DNA of 64,000 bases from Providencia rettgeri (GTDB taxonomy: Bacteria; Pseudomonadota; Gammaproteobacteria; Enterobacterales; Enterobacteriaceae), in assembly GCF_041075285.1 (NCBI RefSeq), contig NZ_CP163512.1, positions 806,001-870,000 on the forward strand. Direction: 5' to 3'. The notes beneath the pieces are model-generated. The model had not been told where the DNA came from and did not search any database. It worked only from the letters and a program-made list of their open reading frames with translations. How positions within the stretch are numbered: position 1 is the stretch's first letter; every line of letters starts with the position of its first letter. A program made the position numbers and the translations under genes. Shown here piece by piece: positions 50,533 to 60,847 of the stretch.

Positions 50533-51213
50533 TCACTGGTTGATGACGGGCTGCCAATCAATGGGTGCTTTGCCTTGTTGAGTTAAGATTCTATTTGTTT
50601 GAGAAAAATGTCCGCAGCCTAAAAAGCCGCGATGAGCCGAGAGTGGTGAAGGGTGTGGTGCTTTTAAAACATGATGGCGTTTAGTATCGATAATCCTTCC
50701 CTTTTTCTGGGCATGAGAACCCCAAAGTAAAAAGACTACGCCCTCGGTATTTTCATTAATTGCTTCAATCACTTTATCTGTGAATGTTTCCCACCCTAAA
50801 TGCGCATGAGAATGGGCATTGCCTTGTTCAACAGTGAGTACGGTATTTAATAGCAATACACCTTGTTGTGCCCAACTTAATAAATAACCATGTGATGGGC
50901 GTGTAAATCCTGCGATATCTTTTTCGAGTTCTTTATACATATTCACAAGGGATGGTGGTGGCTTAATACCCGGCAACACTGAAAAGGAAAGACCGTGTGC
51001 TTGCCCTGGACCATGATACGGATCCTGACCTAAAATAACCACTTTAATATCAGCAAGTTCGGTATAGCGGAAGGCATTAAACACATCATCTTGTGGAGGG
51101 TAGATGATTTTCCCTGCTTGGCGTTGTTGCGCGACATAGGCGAGTGTTTCTTTAAAATACGGTTTTATTTTTTCAGGGCCAATGACGTCGTGCCATGTAA
51201 TGGTTTTTGACAT
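50533..51213 (-). CDS. ung: Uracil-DNA glycosylase
   Basis: The enzyme removes uracil from DNA. The catalytic motif [18 protein letters not shown] lies near residue 62 and the [11 protein letters not shown] motif near 187. ATG 51213 (MSKTITW) gives 226 residues, close to the E. coli 229. It is divergent from grcA. Confidence 0.96.
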   Translation of the reverse strand: MSKTITWHDVIGPEKIKPYFKETLAYVAQQRQAGKIIYPPQDDVFNAFRYTELADIKVVILGQDPYHGPGQAHGLSFSVLPGIKPPPSLVNMYKELEKDIAGFTRPSHGYLLSWAQQGVLLLNTVLTVEQGNAHSHAHLGWETFTDKVIEAINENTEGVVFLLWGSHAQKKGRIIDTKRHHVLKAPHPSPLSAHRGFLGCGHFSQTNRILTQQGKAPIDWQPVINQ

Positions 51214-51225
51214 GAGATTATCCAT

Positions 51226-51593
51226 AACAATAAAGGTTAGGGCGCAATTTATAACTGAACCAAAGTTGATATTAAGCTTACTGGTTCGCTGGTCAGAGAT
51301 AAAGCCCTGATGTTGATAATTTCTTTAAAATTAATTTGAAAAAATATAAAAATTATTAAAATTTTCTCAGAGTGAATATTGATTTAAATCATAAAGTTGA
51401 GTGGGTTTGATTAATTGCTATACGGAATAATTGATAAATATCAAAGAAAGTGACCATTTGAGCTGGTATAAAATACCTATAGACATTGGTTAGACCAAAT
51501 ATCCAATTGCAAATATTTAAGATATTAATGGTTAATTACGCTTTGATAGATAAAACAAATCGAGCGCAATCTAGTTCGAACGTGGAGGTCGAC
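51226..51593 (+). promoter_or_regulatory. grcA upstream region with two FNR boxes
   Basis: TTGAT-TTAA-ATCAT at 51379-51392 (one mismatch) and the perfect TTGAT-AAAT-ATCAA at 51431-51444 are 52 bases apart. E. coli yfiD/grcA has FNR sites at -93.5 and -40.5, almost the same spacing, so transcription probably starts near 51478. Otherwise this 368-base gap shows no gene. Confidence 0.85.
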
Positions 51594-51977
51594 ATGATTA
51601 CAGGTATTCAAATTACTAAAACTGATAATGCAGCATTATTGAACTCTTTCTGGTTACTGGATAACGAGAAAAATGAAGCGCGCTGTGTTTGTGCTAAAGC
51701 AGATTACAATGAAGGTCAAATAGTTGCTAAAGACGAATTAGGCGCTTTTGAGTACCGCGAAGTTCCTCTGGAAATGCAACCAACTGTCCGTGTAGAAGGT
51801 GGTCAGCACTTAAACGTTAATGTATTAAGTCGTGAAACGCTAGAAGATGCAGTGAAAAATCCAGAGAAATATCCGCAGTTAACGATCCGTGTTTCAGGTT
51901 ATGCCGTACGTTTTAACTCATTAACGCCTGAGCAACAACGTGATGTCATTACCCGTACTTTCACTGAAAGTCTGTAA
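51594..51977 (+). CDS. grcA: Autonomous glycyl radical cofactor GrcA
   Basis: The 127-residue protein can replace the damaged C-terminal part of pyruvate formate-lyase. The glycyl radical region [25 protein letters not shown] is at the C-terminus. ATG 51594 follows GGAGG, so the longer upstream frame is not used. Anaerobic induction by FNR is supported by the upstream boxes. Confidence 0.95.
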   Translation: MITGIQITKTDNAALLNSFWLLDNEKNEARCVCAKADYNEGQIVAKDELGAFEYREVPLEMQPTVRVEGGQHLNVNVLSRETLEDAVKNPEKYPQLTIRVSGYAVRFNSLTPEQQRDVITRTFTESL

Positions 51978-52023
51978 TAAAGATTAAATATACTGACATC
52001 TAATACAGCATAACAAATTCTAA

Positions 52024-52047
52024 AGCCATTGATATCAATGGCTTTTT
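52024..52047 (+). terminator. Terminator of grcA
   Basis: Stem AGCCATTG/CAATGGCT with ATAT loop, followed by T5. Confidence 0.88.
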
Positions 52048-52135
52048 GTTTGCCTCTAATAAAGTTGATTATTTCTCTTCAACGCTATTTCGCTTTCAAT
52101 ATTCTTCCAACATACGCATTTGTTAGGGAGAATTT

Positions 52136-53581
52136 ATGCCTTTTTCAATACAACCCGCACTTAATTCAGTGGATGAGCTTTCTTTAGCAAGAGAAGGTTT
52201 AAGCATTTATTTACAAAATCATCGGTTAGATATTTCATTATGTGGGGGAGAACGCTGGTCAAAACAGACGTCAAAAGACGATTTTTGGGGTTTTAATGCA
52301 CAAAAAAAAGACTATATTTTGGCTTTATTATCACAAGGTGCTTACCATAAAGGTTGGCAACAAATATTAGGAGTGGAAAAGTTAAATAGAGCGCAGCTTA
52401 ATGCGTTAGGGATTGATGCAGATTTATTAAGTGATGGATCTTCAGGGTTTCAAGCCAATATATGTCGCTACGAAAATTTATATATACTTTGTTTTGCAGG
52501 GACAAATGATATTGTCGATTTTTACGCGAATATTCGCCAAGGTCTTGGCCAATATGAACCTCAATATTTTCAAGCCGTTGGCTTAGCCAATATTTTATTT
52601 AATTCAGTAAATGGAAAGATGATTTGTACAGGGCATTCATTAGGTGGTGGTCTTGCATCAATTGCCGCATTGGCGAGTCAAAGCCCAGGTATCGCCTTTA
52701 GTCCCGCAGGGCTTGCAAAAAATACTGTAAACAGAATTGGGCTTAATTATGATGTTGCGGAACAACTTGCAGGTGAGGGGCTGATTCGGTTTTATACCGT
52801 ACAATATGATTGGCTTGACTCATTACAAAACACTTTACCTATCCCTTCAGCGCTGGGAACGCGTATTAAAATGGCTTATAGCGAACAGAGTTCTTGGAAA
52901 AATTGGTTACCGCACCGATTATTAACAAGAAGTTTTATTGCACACACGATGGTGAAAATTATTAAGGTGATGTGTAAACAGAAACCATGGAATAATTGGA
53001 ATGCGATCACAGGAGAATATGATAAAGCGGTAGAGATTCCTTTAAAATTATTTCCAACAGTAGATGAACAACAAAAAACAAATTGGCAAGAATGCTGCGA
53101 GAGTGCAATTAAGAAAGGCAATATAGTGGAGTTTTCTAATCTTTTAGAACTGGATAATAAATCAGGTGATCTTGATTTTTTAGCACAGCAGTCTGCTAGG
53201 GCAACAAATGGGCAATTTATGCAGGTTTTACTTGAATCATCTTATGGGCAGGCGATTAAAAATACACAGTTAAAACAGCAAAAAGGTATTTTACATTTGG
53301 CGGCACAAAGTGGGCGAGTGATGCAGTCTCAAATATTGATAGAGAATGGTTTTATGGTCAATATTACAGATGGTTTAGGTAATACGCCGCTACATGATGC
53401 ATTAAATAGCCATGCATTAGATGTTGCTGAGTTATTATTGGCAAATGGTGCTGATTGGCGAGTAAAAAACAAACAAGGATTAGACTGCAAAGACATTATT
53501 AATCACCATATAATCAAACGTGATTTATTAACACCAGAAGGAAAGAAAATGCGAGATAAGGTCATGGGTATGATGAGTTAA
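52136..53581 (+). CDS. Lipase-like hydrolase with C-terminal ankyrin repeats
   Basis: The 481-residue protein has an alpha/beta-hydrolase domain (about 55-280) with the nucleophile elbow TGHSLGGGLAS near residue 167 and the strand ILCFAGTND near 118. The C-terminal 110 residues contain two or three ankyrin repeats (GILHLAAQSGRVMQSQILIENG, GNTPLHDALNSHALDVAELLLANGADW). There is no signal peptide. The domain fusion resembles secreted phospholipases and their ankyrin immunity or accessory proteins (as in PhlA/PhlB) joined in one chain, or a type VI effector. The function is not established. It lies between grcA and srmB, on the plus strand. Confidence 0.75.
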   Translation: MPFSIQPALNSVDELSLAREGLSIYLQNHRLDISLCGGERWSKQTSKDDFWGFNAQKKDYILALLSQGAYHKGWQQILGVEKLNRAQLNALGIDADLLSDGSSGFQANICRYENLYILCFAGTNDIVDFYANIRQGLGQYEPQYFQAVGLANILFNSVNGKMICTGHSLGGGLASIAALASQSPGIAFSPAGLAKNTVNRIGLNYDVAEQLAGEGLIRFYTVQYDWLDSLQNTLPIPSALGTRIKMAYSEQSSWKNWLPHRLLTRSFIAHTMVKIIKVMCKQKPWNNWNAITGEYDKAVEIPLKLFPTVDEQQKTNWQECCESAIKKGNIVEFSNLLELDNKSGDLDFLAQQSARATNGQFMQVLLESSYGQAIKNTQLKQQKGILHLAAQSGRVMQSQILIENGFMVNITDGLGNTPLHDALNSHALDVAELLLANGADWRVKNKQGLDCKDIINHHIIKRDLLTPEGKKMRDKVMGMMS

Positions 53582-53582
53582 A

Positions 53583-53606
53583 ATAAAAAACGGGCCGAAA
53601 CCCGTT
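53583..53606 (-). terminator. Terminator of srmB
   Basis: Stem AACGGG/CCCGTT with a 6-base loop and a T-rich tail on the minus strand, between the convergent hydrolase and srmB genes. Confidence 0.8.
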
Positions 53607-53613
53607 TGACTGA

Positions 53614-54954
53614 TTAGTGTGATTTACCGCTAGTCGCTGATGCGGCTGGATTAGCTGGAGTACGGCGTTTCCCAATATTTTTCTTATCGCGATGACGTAC
53701 TTTTTCTTTTTTCTTAGCCTGTTCCTCTTTCTTTTTCTCTTTGCGTTTCGCAAGCACTTTCTTCGATGGTTTTGGCTTATTTAACATCGCTTCAGATGGC
53801 GCTTTCGTGGTCGGGCGCAACGCATCAATAACACGCATTTTGATAGGATCTTCAATATAGCGTGTAATTTTTCCAAGTAATGGAAAGTCATGGGCTTCAA
53901 CTAATGAAATAGCGGTGCCTTTGCGACCCGCACGACCAGTACGACCAATGCGATGCAGGTAAACGTCAGCGGTTCTTGGTAAATCATAGTTAAAAACATG
54001 GCTAACATTGTCAATATCTAAACCGCGAGAAGCGACATCAGTTGCGACAAGGACTTTGACTTGCCCATCAACTAAGCGGCGCACCGCTTCGTTGCGTTTT
54101 GCTTGAGGCATTTCACCTTCAAGATAACAAGGTTCAATACCCGCTTCACGTAGCCATTGTACAAGCTCACGTAAGCGCTCACGTTTGCGCACAAACACGA
54201 TCGCTTTGGTGACTTCTTCTTGCTTCAGTAAATGACAAAGTAGTGCTGTTTTGTGCTCGACATTATCTGCGCGGTAATGAAATTGTTGGATTTTTTTCCG
54301 TTCACGACGAGATGGATCTGCATCGATTTCAATCGGATCTTCTAACAGGCGCTCCGCAAAGTCTCGAATGGCTTCCCCTTCGAGTGTGGCAGAAAATAAC
54401 ATGGTTTGTTTGCGCCAACGCGTTTCGCCTGCGATAGTTTCAATGTCGTTTGCAAACCCCATATCTAGCATACGGTCAGCTTCATCGAGGATCAAAATTT
54501 CAACCGCACGGCAGTCAAAATTTTCTTCTTTAATATATTGTAATAAGCGGCCTGTTGTGGCGACAACGATATCTTGGTTTTCGCTGAAAATTTCAGCATG
54601 GTTCATATAAGCAACACCGCCAGTAATTGTCGCAATGTCTAGGTGATTATGTGCACATAATTCTTTGGCTTGTTCAGCAACCTGCATGGCTAATTCACGG
54701 GTAGGCGTGACAATCAGAACTCGGGGAGGGCCTGATTTTTTTCTTGGGAAATCAAGTAAATGTTGAATGGCTGGCAGTAAGAATGCCGCAGTTTTCCCAG
54801 TTCCTGTGGGGGCTGAACCTAGAACATCCCTACCATCCATTGCTGCAGGAATAGCCGCAGCTTGAATAGCAGTAGGGCGTTGATAACCTTTGTCTGACAG
54901 CGCGTCAATTAGGCTTTCATCGAGATCAAGTTCAGAAAAAGTGGATGCAGTCAT
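53614..54954 (-). CDS. srmB: ATP-dependent RNA helicase SrmB
   Basis: The 446-residue DEAD-box helicase helps 50S assembly. It has the Q motif (YQRPTAIQ), Walker A APTGTGKT, DEAD (LILDEADRMLDMGF), SAT (FSATLE) and HRIGRTGR motifs, and a long Lys-rich C-terminus. The order ung, grcA, srmB is that of Enterobacterales. Confidence 0.94.
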   Translation of the reverse strand: MTASTFSELDLDESLIDALSDKGYQRPTAIQAAAIPAAMDGRDVLGSAPTGTGKTAAFLLPAIQHLLDFPRKKSGPPRVLIVTPTRELAMQVAEQAKELCAHNHLDIATITGGVAYMNHAEIFSENQDIVVATTGRLLQYIKEENFDCRAVEILILDEADRMLDMGFANDIETIAGETRWRKQTMLFSATLEGEAIRDFAERLLEDPIEIDADPSRRERKKIQQFHYRADNVEHKTALLCHLLKQEEVTKAIVFVRKRERLRELVQWLREAGIEPCYLEGEMPQAKRNEAVRRLVDGQVKVLVATDVASRGLDIDNVSHVFNYDLPRTADVYLHRIGRTGRAGRKGTAISLVEAHDFPLLGKITRYIEDPIKMRVIDALRPTTKAPSEAMLNKPKPSKKVLAKRKEKKKEEQAKKKEKVRHRDKKNIGKRRTPANPAASATSGKSH

Positions 54955-55175
54955 GATATACCTCTATTTGGGGCGCTGATTATAAACAGGTTAGCAAAAT
55001 TGTTCACCTGAAAAAATCTGCTTTTCATAAGTGTAACTGTTTTCAAGACAGACAGGGAGCGATAACTCGAGGAAAAGTAGAGAAATGACAAAAGAATCAA
55101 GGAGAGCGAACACTCTCCTTGGGGAAGTTGTCCAAGTGGGGTAAAAGCGTGGTTTTTCCCACTTTGTGTTATTTA

Positions 55176-56381
55176 TTAGCTAAGCATATTAATCAACCAA
55201 GTATGATATGGAATTCCGACCAGATCGATGAGGACTGCACCGCTTAATGGTACAATCATAAATGCTTTCATAGAGACTTGTTTGTAGCGCTCGCAAACTG
55301 AGGACATATTTGCCATCGCATTTGGCGTTGCCCCGAGTCCATGTCCCATCAAGCCTGCACACATCACGGCAGCATCATAGTTTGTCCCTAATAATCTAAA
55401 GATAACAAATATGACTAGTAGAATTAAAATGATAACTTGAGCCAATAAAATGGTGAAGAGTGGTAAGGCAACGGCTTTCAACTCCCAAATCTTCAGTGAC
55501 ATCATCGCCATTGTTAAGAAGAGGCCAAGGGACACCTCCGAAATAAGGTCGATAGATTTTTGGTTGATGCGGAATAATTCTATCTGATCGTTAATATTAC
55601 GGATGATAATAGCAATGATCATCGCGCCAACATAACTGGGTAATGAAAACCCCGTAGCTTTGGTGAATTGTGCAGAGGCAAATTGACCAATGACCATGAT
55701 CCCTAAGATCAAGGCAAGCATTTTCAAGAAAGCATGTGCGTCGATAGACTCAATTTTACTTGCAATAGTCTCGGGAACTTGAATTTTTTCGACTTTATCA
55801 TCTGCTTGAATGCGGACATTGAATTTTTTAATCAAATATGTGGCAATTGGACCACCTAATAAGCTCCCGGTAATTAACCCAAAGGTTGCTGCTGCAATCG
55901 CTGCAACGGTGGCAGATTGTACGCCCAGCTCTTCAGCCATACCGCCAAAAGCCGCTGCCCCACCATGACCGCCAGTGAGAGACACTCCCCCTGCCATAAT
56001 GCCAATAACAGGCTCTATACCTAATAAATGGGCTAATCCAGCCCCAAAGGTATCTTGGAAAATCACAACAAACCAACAAATAAACAGGTACATAAATAAT
56101 AAGCGCCCACCGGTTTTGAGAACACGGAAGCTGCCATCAATACCAATGGTGGTGAAGAATGCGACCATCAAGAAGGTTTGTAAGCTGGTATCGAAGTTTA
56201 TTTCGGCAAGGCTAAACGATTTTAGTCCCCAAATGATTAAGCTGACTAAAAAGCCACCAATGACGGGAGAGGGAATGCAAAACCGTTGTAACCACTCAAT
56301 ACGTTTTTTTAAGTGGATCCCCATAAGGAGGCAGATGACAGTGAGAAATAAGGTGGATAGTGCATCTAGGTGTAGGATCAT
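55176..56381 (-). CDS. gltS: Sodium/glutamate symporter GltS
   Basis: The 401-residue inner-membrane carrier has about ten membrane segments and two Gly-rich inverted-repeat loops (MAGGVSLTGGHGGAAAFG and AGLMGHGLGATPNAMAN), as in GltS. It imports glutamate with sodium. It lies downstream of the hutG operon on the same strand, which fits a glutamate theme. Confidence 0.94.
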   Translation of the reverse strand: MILHLDALSTLFLTVICLLMGIHLKKRIEWLQRFCIPSPVIGGFLVSLIIWGLKSFSLAEINFDTSLQTFLMVAFFTTIGIDGSFRVLKTGGRLLFMYLFICWFVVIFQDTFGAGLAHLLGIEPVIGIMAGGVSLTGGHGGAAAFGGMAEELGVQSATVAAIAAATFGLITGSLLGGPIATYLIKKFNVRIQADDKVEKIQVPETIASKIESIDAHAFLKMLALILGIMVIGQFASAQFTKATGFSLPSYVGAMIIAIIIRNINDQIELFRINQKSIDLISEVSLGLFLTMAMMSLKIWELKAVALPLFTILLAQVIILILLVIFVIFRLLGTNYDAAVMCAGLMGHGLGATPNAMANMSSVCERYKQVSMKAFMIVPLSGAVLIDLVGIPYHTWLINMLS

Positions 56382-56672
56382 AAGTTTCCCTTTTTGTAAC
56401 TGTTATCTTTCAAGCTACAGCGTTTTTGGCCGCACTTAGCTACTGCAGTCACATACTTTTGTATGCTCCTGCAGTTATCTTCGTTAGCCGCCTAGCTGTA
56501 ACTCGAAATCTAATAGTTAAAATATTTATGATGAAAACAATATAATTTAGAGAGTTACAGCTAATTTGATATTTCTTTTCGAACCTATTTTTATTGTGGT
56601 GTTCGAATAGACGCTATCTCAAAAGATTGAAGCGAACAGTTTATTTATCAGTCGAATAGTTGTGTTGTGTTA
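56382..56672. other. gltS-hutG intergenic region
   Basis: No gene is seen. It contains the palindromic repeat at 56408-56507 and AT-rich sequence that should include the gltS promoter. Confidence 0.5.
56408..56507. repeat. Palindromic intergenic repeat (MITE/REP-like)
   Basis: A long imperfect inverted repeat of about 100 bp: CAAGCTACAGC near one end pairs with CTAGCTGTAACT near the other, the inner arms ACTGCAG/CTGCAGT and ACATAC/GTATG flank a TTTT loop. Such elements are common between genes in Morganellaceae and related bacteria. It is not part of a gene. Confidence 0.6.
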
Positions 56673-57590
56673 TTAGAATAAATATTGGTAAATCAAATAA
56701 GCCGCTAGTTTGGCGGTATGGTTGTCAATATCAAATTCAGGGTTGCACTCCGCGATATCAAAGAGTGCGATTTTGTCGCTGCGTTTAATGACGGTAAAAA
56801 GTTCATCAAAAACGTCGGTAGAGATGCCTTTAGGCGCTGGGGCACTGACACCAGGGGCAATAGCGGCTGAGAATACATCTAAGTCCACGGTGACATAAAT
56901 ATAATCCACGCTATCAATAAATGTTTGGAGCTGTTTAATCGCATGCGGAAGTTGTGAAACGCTCAGTTGTTTATCTCTTAGGTACTGGCAGCCTAATCTA
57001 TCCGCTGTGTCAAATAACACCTTGGTATTACCGTGATCCGCAATGCCTAAACACAGGTAGTGAAAAGGGCGCTGATATTGTTCACATAACCGTGCTGATT
57101 GCAAAAAAGGCGTACCAGACGTGGCTTCAGGGGCTTCACGCAAATCAAAATGGGCATCAAAGTTGATAATACCAATAGCTTTGCCGGGTTGATTTTGTTC
57201 CACATAATCAAATAACCCTTGGAAGCTGGCGAAGGCCACTTCATGACCTCCACCTAAGACAATTGGGCGCTCATTTGCCAGTAAACTTTCAATGATTTTA
57301 TTGGATAATCGGCGTTGTGCAGCTTCAAGGTCACCATCATCACAACTCACTGTTCCTATGTCTTTAATCGCGAGTGGCTGGTGGATAGGGAGCCCCGCGA
57401 GTTGGCGGCGAATGGCATCAGGGCCGGCTTTAGCACCTTGACGACCTTTGTTGCGCTTTACGCCTTCATCGGAGGCAAAGCCAATCAATGTAAATTGCGT
57501 TGGGGATATTTTGTTGATCACCTGATGAATACGCAAATGTTCTTGTGTTTCACCATCAGTGCGCCCTTGCCATTGAAAAGGTTGTGTCAT
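56673..57590 (-). CDS. hutG: Formimidoylglutamase HutG
   Basis: The 305-residue ureohydrolase converts N-formimidoyl-L-glutamate to glutamate and formamide in histidine breakdown. Mn-binding motifs of the arginase family are visible: GGGHEVAF near residue 125, NFDAHFDLR near 155 and DLDVFSAA near 245. Its start lies just after the regulator gene, with TTGGAG overlapping that gene's end, so the two are co-transcribed. The remaining hut genes are not in this window. Confidence 0.9.
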   Translation of the reverse strand: MTQPFQWQGRTDGETQEHLRIHQVINKISPTQFTLIGFASDEGVKRNKGRQGAKAGPDAIRRQLAGLPIHQPLAIKDIGTVSCDDGDLEAAQRRLSNKIIESLLANERPIVLGGGHEVAFASFQGLFDYVEQNQPGKAIGIINFDAHFDLREAPEATSGTPFLQSARLCEQYQRPFHYLCLGIADHGNTKVLFDTADRLGCQYLRDKQLSVSQLPHAIKQLQTFIDSVDYIYVTVDLDVFSAAIAPGVSAPAPKGISTDVFDELFTVIKRSDKIALFDIAECNPEFDIDNHTAKLAAYLIYQYLF

Positions 57591-57592
57591 AG

Positions 57593-58324
57593 TTACTCCA
57601 AGTTAATGAGTTTAGTGATGTTGTCCGCTGTTTGGCAGGTATGCATAACCAGTTCGTCAATGCGATGGGTTGAGCGAAATTCAGGTGCCATAACTGACAC
57701 GACAGCAATGACATCATTTCCTTTGAAAATAGGGGCTGAAACCCCAAAGACACCTTCATCAATTTCACTGGTTGAGGTGCCATAGCCTTGTTTGCGGATC
57801 TGCTGTAAATCTTGCTTTAACTTCAGTCTATCTACGTCAGATTCAAGCTGTTTTGCATGTATTTCAAATACTTGTTCTTGATATTGCGTTTGGTGAAAGG
57901 CCAATAACGTTTTGGCACTTGCGCCTTTGATCAGCGTATTACCACGACCAATGATAAATGAGCAGCGTAAGGCTTGTTCACTTTCAATCATATCTACACA
58001 AATGGTTTCACGTAGGTTTGAGGTAATGATCGCGGCCGTTTCTTGTGTTTTTTTCGCTAATGATTGAAGCTCTGATCTGGTGGCTTCCATCAATAAACTG
58101 TGGTGATAGTATTTTTCGTGATTTTTGATACTCTGCGAGCCGACACAATAAGTACCATACTGCTTTGCATGAGAAACAAATTCCCAATCTATGAGAATTG
58201 CTAACAAGCGATAAACCGTCGATAATGGAATACCCAGGGCGGTTGATATGGTCTGTGGCGTCACTGGAAATGCGCAACTTGTAATATAGGATAAGATATC
58301 TAAGGTTCTATTAATGCTGTTCAT
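57593..58324 (-). CDS. IclR-family transcription regulator
   Basis: The 243-residue protein has an N-terminal winged helix (about 1-60, TPQTISTALGIPLSTVYRLLAILIDW) and a C-terminal IclR ligand domain. It heads an operon with hutG and probably controls it, perhaps with gltS. I chose ATG 58324 because AAGGAG lies 4-5 bases upstream; a longer frame begins at 58372. The inducer is unknown. Confidence 0.85.
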   Translation of the reverse strand: MNSINRTLDILSYITSCAFPVTPQTISTALGIPLSTVYRLLAILIDWEFVSHAKQYGTYCVGSQSIKNHEKYYHHSLLMEATRSELQSLAKKTQETAAIITSNLRETICVDMIESEQALRCSFIIGRGNTLIKGASAKTLLAFHQTQYQEQVFEIHAKQLESDVDRLKLKQDLQQIRKQGYGTSTSEIDEGVFGVSAPIFKGNDVIAVVSVMAPEFRSTHRIDELVMHTCQTADNITKLINLE

Positions 58325-58480
58325 CGCATCTCCTTTTTTTTCGAACTTAGCAGTAATATTTTTATGGCTCAAATATAATTCTCATAATATAAGAATTATA
58401 TTTTGGTAAATAGGTTGAGTGATGACTTTTATTTACTCAATATGAGAAAATAGCAGGGTTTAGGTAGACAGAGTGTGTGA

Positions 58481-59215
58481 ATGAGCGAGCAGAAAAAGCA
58501 CTACCGAAAGGGTGGATTTACATTTAAACAGTTTTTCGTGGCTCATGACCAATGTGCAATGAAAGTGGGTACGGATGGTGTGTTGTTAGGAGCTTGGGCT
58601 CCTGTTGATGATGTTCAATTTGCGTTGGATATTGGCAGTGGAAGTGGTTTGGTGGCGTTAATGTTGGCGCAGCGCCAGCAAATTGCACATATTGATGCTG
58701 TCGAATTGGATGTGCAGGCTGCGCACCAAGCTGGCGTGAATTTTGTAGACTCACCTTGGGCGACGCGATTAAATATTATTAATCAGGATATTATTCACTA
58801 CAGTCAGCAGACTCCTGCTCACTATGATTTGATTGTCAGTAACCCACCTTATTTTGAACCCGCCCTTGCTTGTCGAGATGAAAAACGTGACCAAGCCCGT
58901 TACACAGGCACATTAACCCATGACGTATTATTACAGTGCGCACAGCGTTGCTTAAAGGAAAATGGGTTGTTTTGCTTGGTATTACCGTATGAAGTTGGTG
59001 AAAAAGTACAAGTAATGGCGGAAAATAGTGGTTGGTTTACGGCCCTTAGAGTTAATGTGAGTGACAAAGCCACAACACCATTTCATCGAATGTTATTAGG
59101 CTTGCGACTAGTGAACTCACACACAAAGGTGAGCAATTTAGCACTCAAAGAAGCCAATAATGAATATACGGCGGATTTTCGGGCGCTGATCCAACCGTTT
59201 TACCTTAAATATTAA
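58481..59215 (+). CDS. trmN6: tRNA1(Val) (adenine37-N6)-methyltransferase
   Basis: The 244-residue SAM-dependent enzyme (YfiC) methylates A37 of tRNA-Val1. It shows a SAM-binding loop ALDIGSGSGLVALM near residue 48 and the N6-adenine catalytic motif SNPPYF near 121. It is convergent with nadB. Confidence 0.94.
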   Translation: MSEQKKHYRKGGFTFKQFFVAHDQCAMKVGTDGVLLGAWAPVDDVQFALDIGSGSGLVALMLAQRQQIAHIDAVELDVQAAHQAGVNFVDSPWATRLNIINQDIIHYSQQTPAHYDLIVSNPPYFEPALACRDEKRDQARYTGTLTHDVLLQCAQRCLKENGLFCLVLPYEVGEKVQVMAENSGWFTALRVNVSDKATTPFHRMLLGLRLVNSHTKVSNLALKEANNEYTADFRALIQPFYLKY

Positions 59216-59245
59216 AACCAACAGAATAAAGATTCCGTTGGTTTT
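59214..59245. terminator. Bidirectional terminator between trmN6 and nadB
   Basis: The stem AAAACCAAC-GAAT pairs with ATTC-GTTGGTTTT around a short loop, with A and T tracts on both sides that act as U tails in either direction. Confidence 0.8.
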
Positions 59246-59251
59246 GCAGTG

Positions 59252-60847
59252 TTATTCAGGTTTTAAGATGGTTGGTCCTGAATTTTCTAACGCATTTGGG
59301 TAATCTAAGGTGTAGTGTAGCCCACGGCTTTCTTTACGTTCTAAAGCACATCGCACCATTAGCTCTGCGACTTGTACGAGGTTTCGTAGTTCCAATAAGT
59401 TGTTAGAAATACGGAAATTAGCGTAATAGTCGTGAATTTCTTGCTGTAATAAATGAATACGACGTAGCGCGCGTTCAAGACGTTTAGTCGTTCTGACGAT
59501 CCCCATGTAGTCCCACATAAATAGACGCAATTCATGCCAGTTATGCTGGATTACAACTTGTTCATCTGAGTTATGAACTCGGCTTTCATCCCACTCTGGT
59601 AAATGGGGTACTTCTTCAATCTGATGTAATGTCGATTTTATACTTTCAGCAGCTGACCAACCATACACTAGGCATTCCAACAAAGAATTGGATGCCATGC
59701 GATTTGCGCCATGTAGGCCTGTATAACTGACTTCACCAATGGCATATAAGTTAGCTATATCGGTCATGCCCGTTTGGTCAACAATCACTCCCCCACACGT
59801 ATAGTGCGCAGCGGGCACGATAGGAATAGGCTCTTTAGTGATATCTAAACCTAGCGTCATTAATTTGGCATAAATCGTTGGGAAATGATTTTGCACAAAA
59901 TCTGTTGGTTTATGGCTGATATCAAGGTACATGCAGTCTGCACCAAGGCGCTTCATTTCGTGGTCTATTGCACGGGCGACAATATCACGAGGCGCCAACT
60001 CTTCTCGTTCGTCATAATCAGGCATAAAGCGACTGCCATCAGGGCGTTTTAAATAAGCACCTTCACCTCGTAAAGCTTCGGTTAATAAAAAATTTCGTGC
60101 TTGAGGGTGAAATAGGCAGGTAGGATGAAATTGGTTAAACTCTAAATTAGCAACACGGCAACCTGCCCGCCATGCCATCGCAATACCATCTCCCGATGAG
60201 ATATCGGGATTTGTGGTGTATTGATAGACTTTTGCCGCTCCTCCTGTTGCTAAGATAACGGTTTTGGCGCGAATGGTTTCGACTTGCTCTTTTCGTCGAT
60301 TCCAAACATAGGCTCCCAATATACGAGAAGGGGCGCTGTCTTTGGACAAAATGAGATCTACGGCGTTGTAGCGTTCTTTTATATGGATATTGGGATGCGC
60401 AAAAGCCAGATCCACAAGAGTGGTTTCAACTTCTTTGCCTGTTGCATCGGCATGGTGGAGTATGCGGCGATGGCTATGACCACCTTCTCGGGTTAAGTGA
60501 TACTGGGTCTCGCCACTTTCCGTAGTTTCAGTATCAAATAAAACCCCTTGATCAATAAGCCATTGTACGCAATCTTTTGCGTTTGAAGCGATAAATTCAA
60601 CGGCGTGTTTATCGCAGATGCCTGCACCAGCAATAAGCGTGTCTTCAACGTGGGATTCGATGCTGTCGGTATCATCAAATACAGCGGCAATACCACCTTG
60701 AGCATAATAAGACGCGCCTTCACTCAAGTTGCTTTTGCTCAGAATCGTAACTTGGTGAAAAGGTGCAAGGCGTAAGGCGGCGGAGAGTCCTGCGACACCA
60801 CTGCCAATGATTAAAATATCAGTGTAATGCTGTGTGGATCCGTTCAT
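59252..60847 (-). CDS. nadB: L-aspartate oxidase
   Basis: The 531-residue flavoprotein starts de novo NAD synthesis. The FAD Rossmann motif [13 protein letters not shown] is near residue 12, and the conserved [14 protein letters not shown] and [12 protein letters not shown] segments follow. It is divergent from rpoE, the normal arrangement. Confidence 0.95.
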   Translation of the reverse strand: MNGSTQHYTDILIIGSGVAGLSAALRLAPFHQVTILSKSNLSEGASYYAQGGIAAVFDDTDSIESHVEDTLIAGAGICDKHAVEFIASNAKDCVQWLIDQGVLFDTETTESGETQYHLTREGGHSHRRILHHADATGKEVETTLVDLAFAHPNIHIKERYNAVDLILSKDSAPSRILGAYVWNRRKEQVETIRAKTVILATGGAAKVYQYTTNPDISSGDGIAMAWRAGCRVANLEFNQFHPTCLFHPQARNFLLTEALRGEGAYLKRPDGSRFMPDYDEREELAPRDIVARAIDHEMKRLGADCMYLDISHKPTDFVQNHFPTIYAKLMTLGLDITKEPIPIVPAAHYTCGGVIVDQTGMTDIANLYAIGEVSYTGLHGANRMASNSLLECLVYGWSAAESIKSTLHQIEEVPHLPEWDESRVHNSDEQVVIQHNWHELRLFMWDYMGIVRTTKRLERALRRIHLLQQEIHDYYANFRISNNLLELRNLVQVAELMVRCALERKESRGLHYTLDYPNALENSGPTILKPE

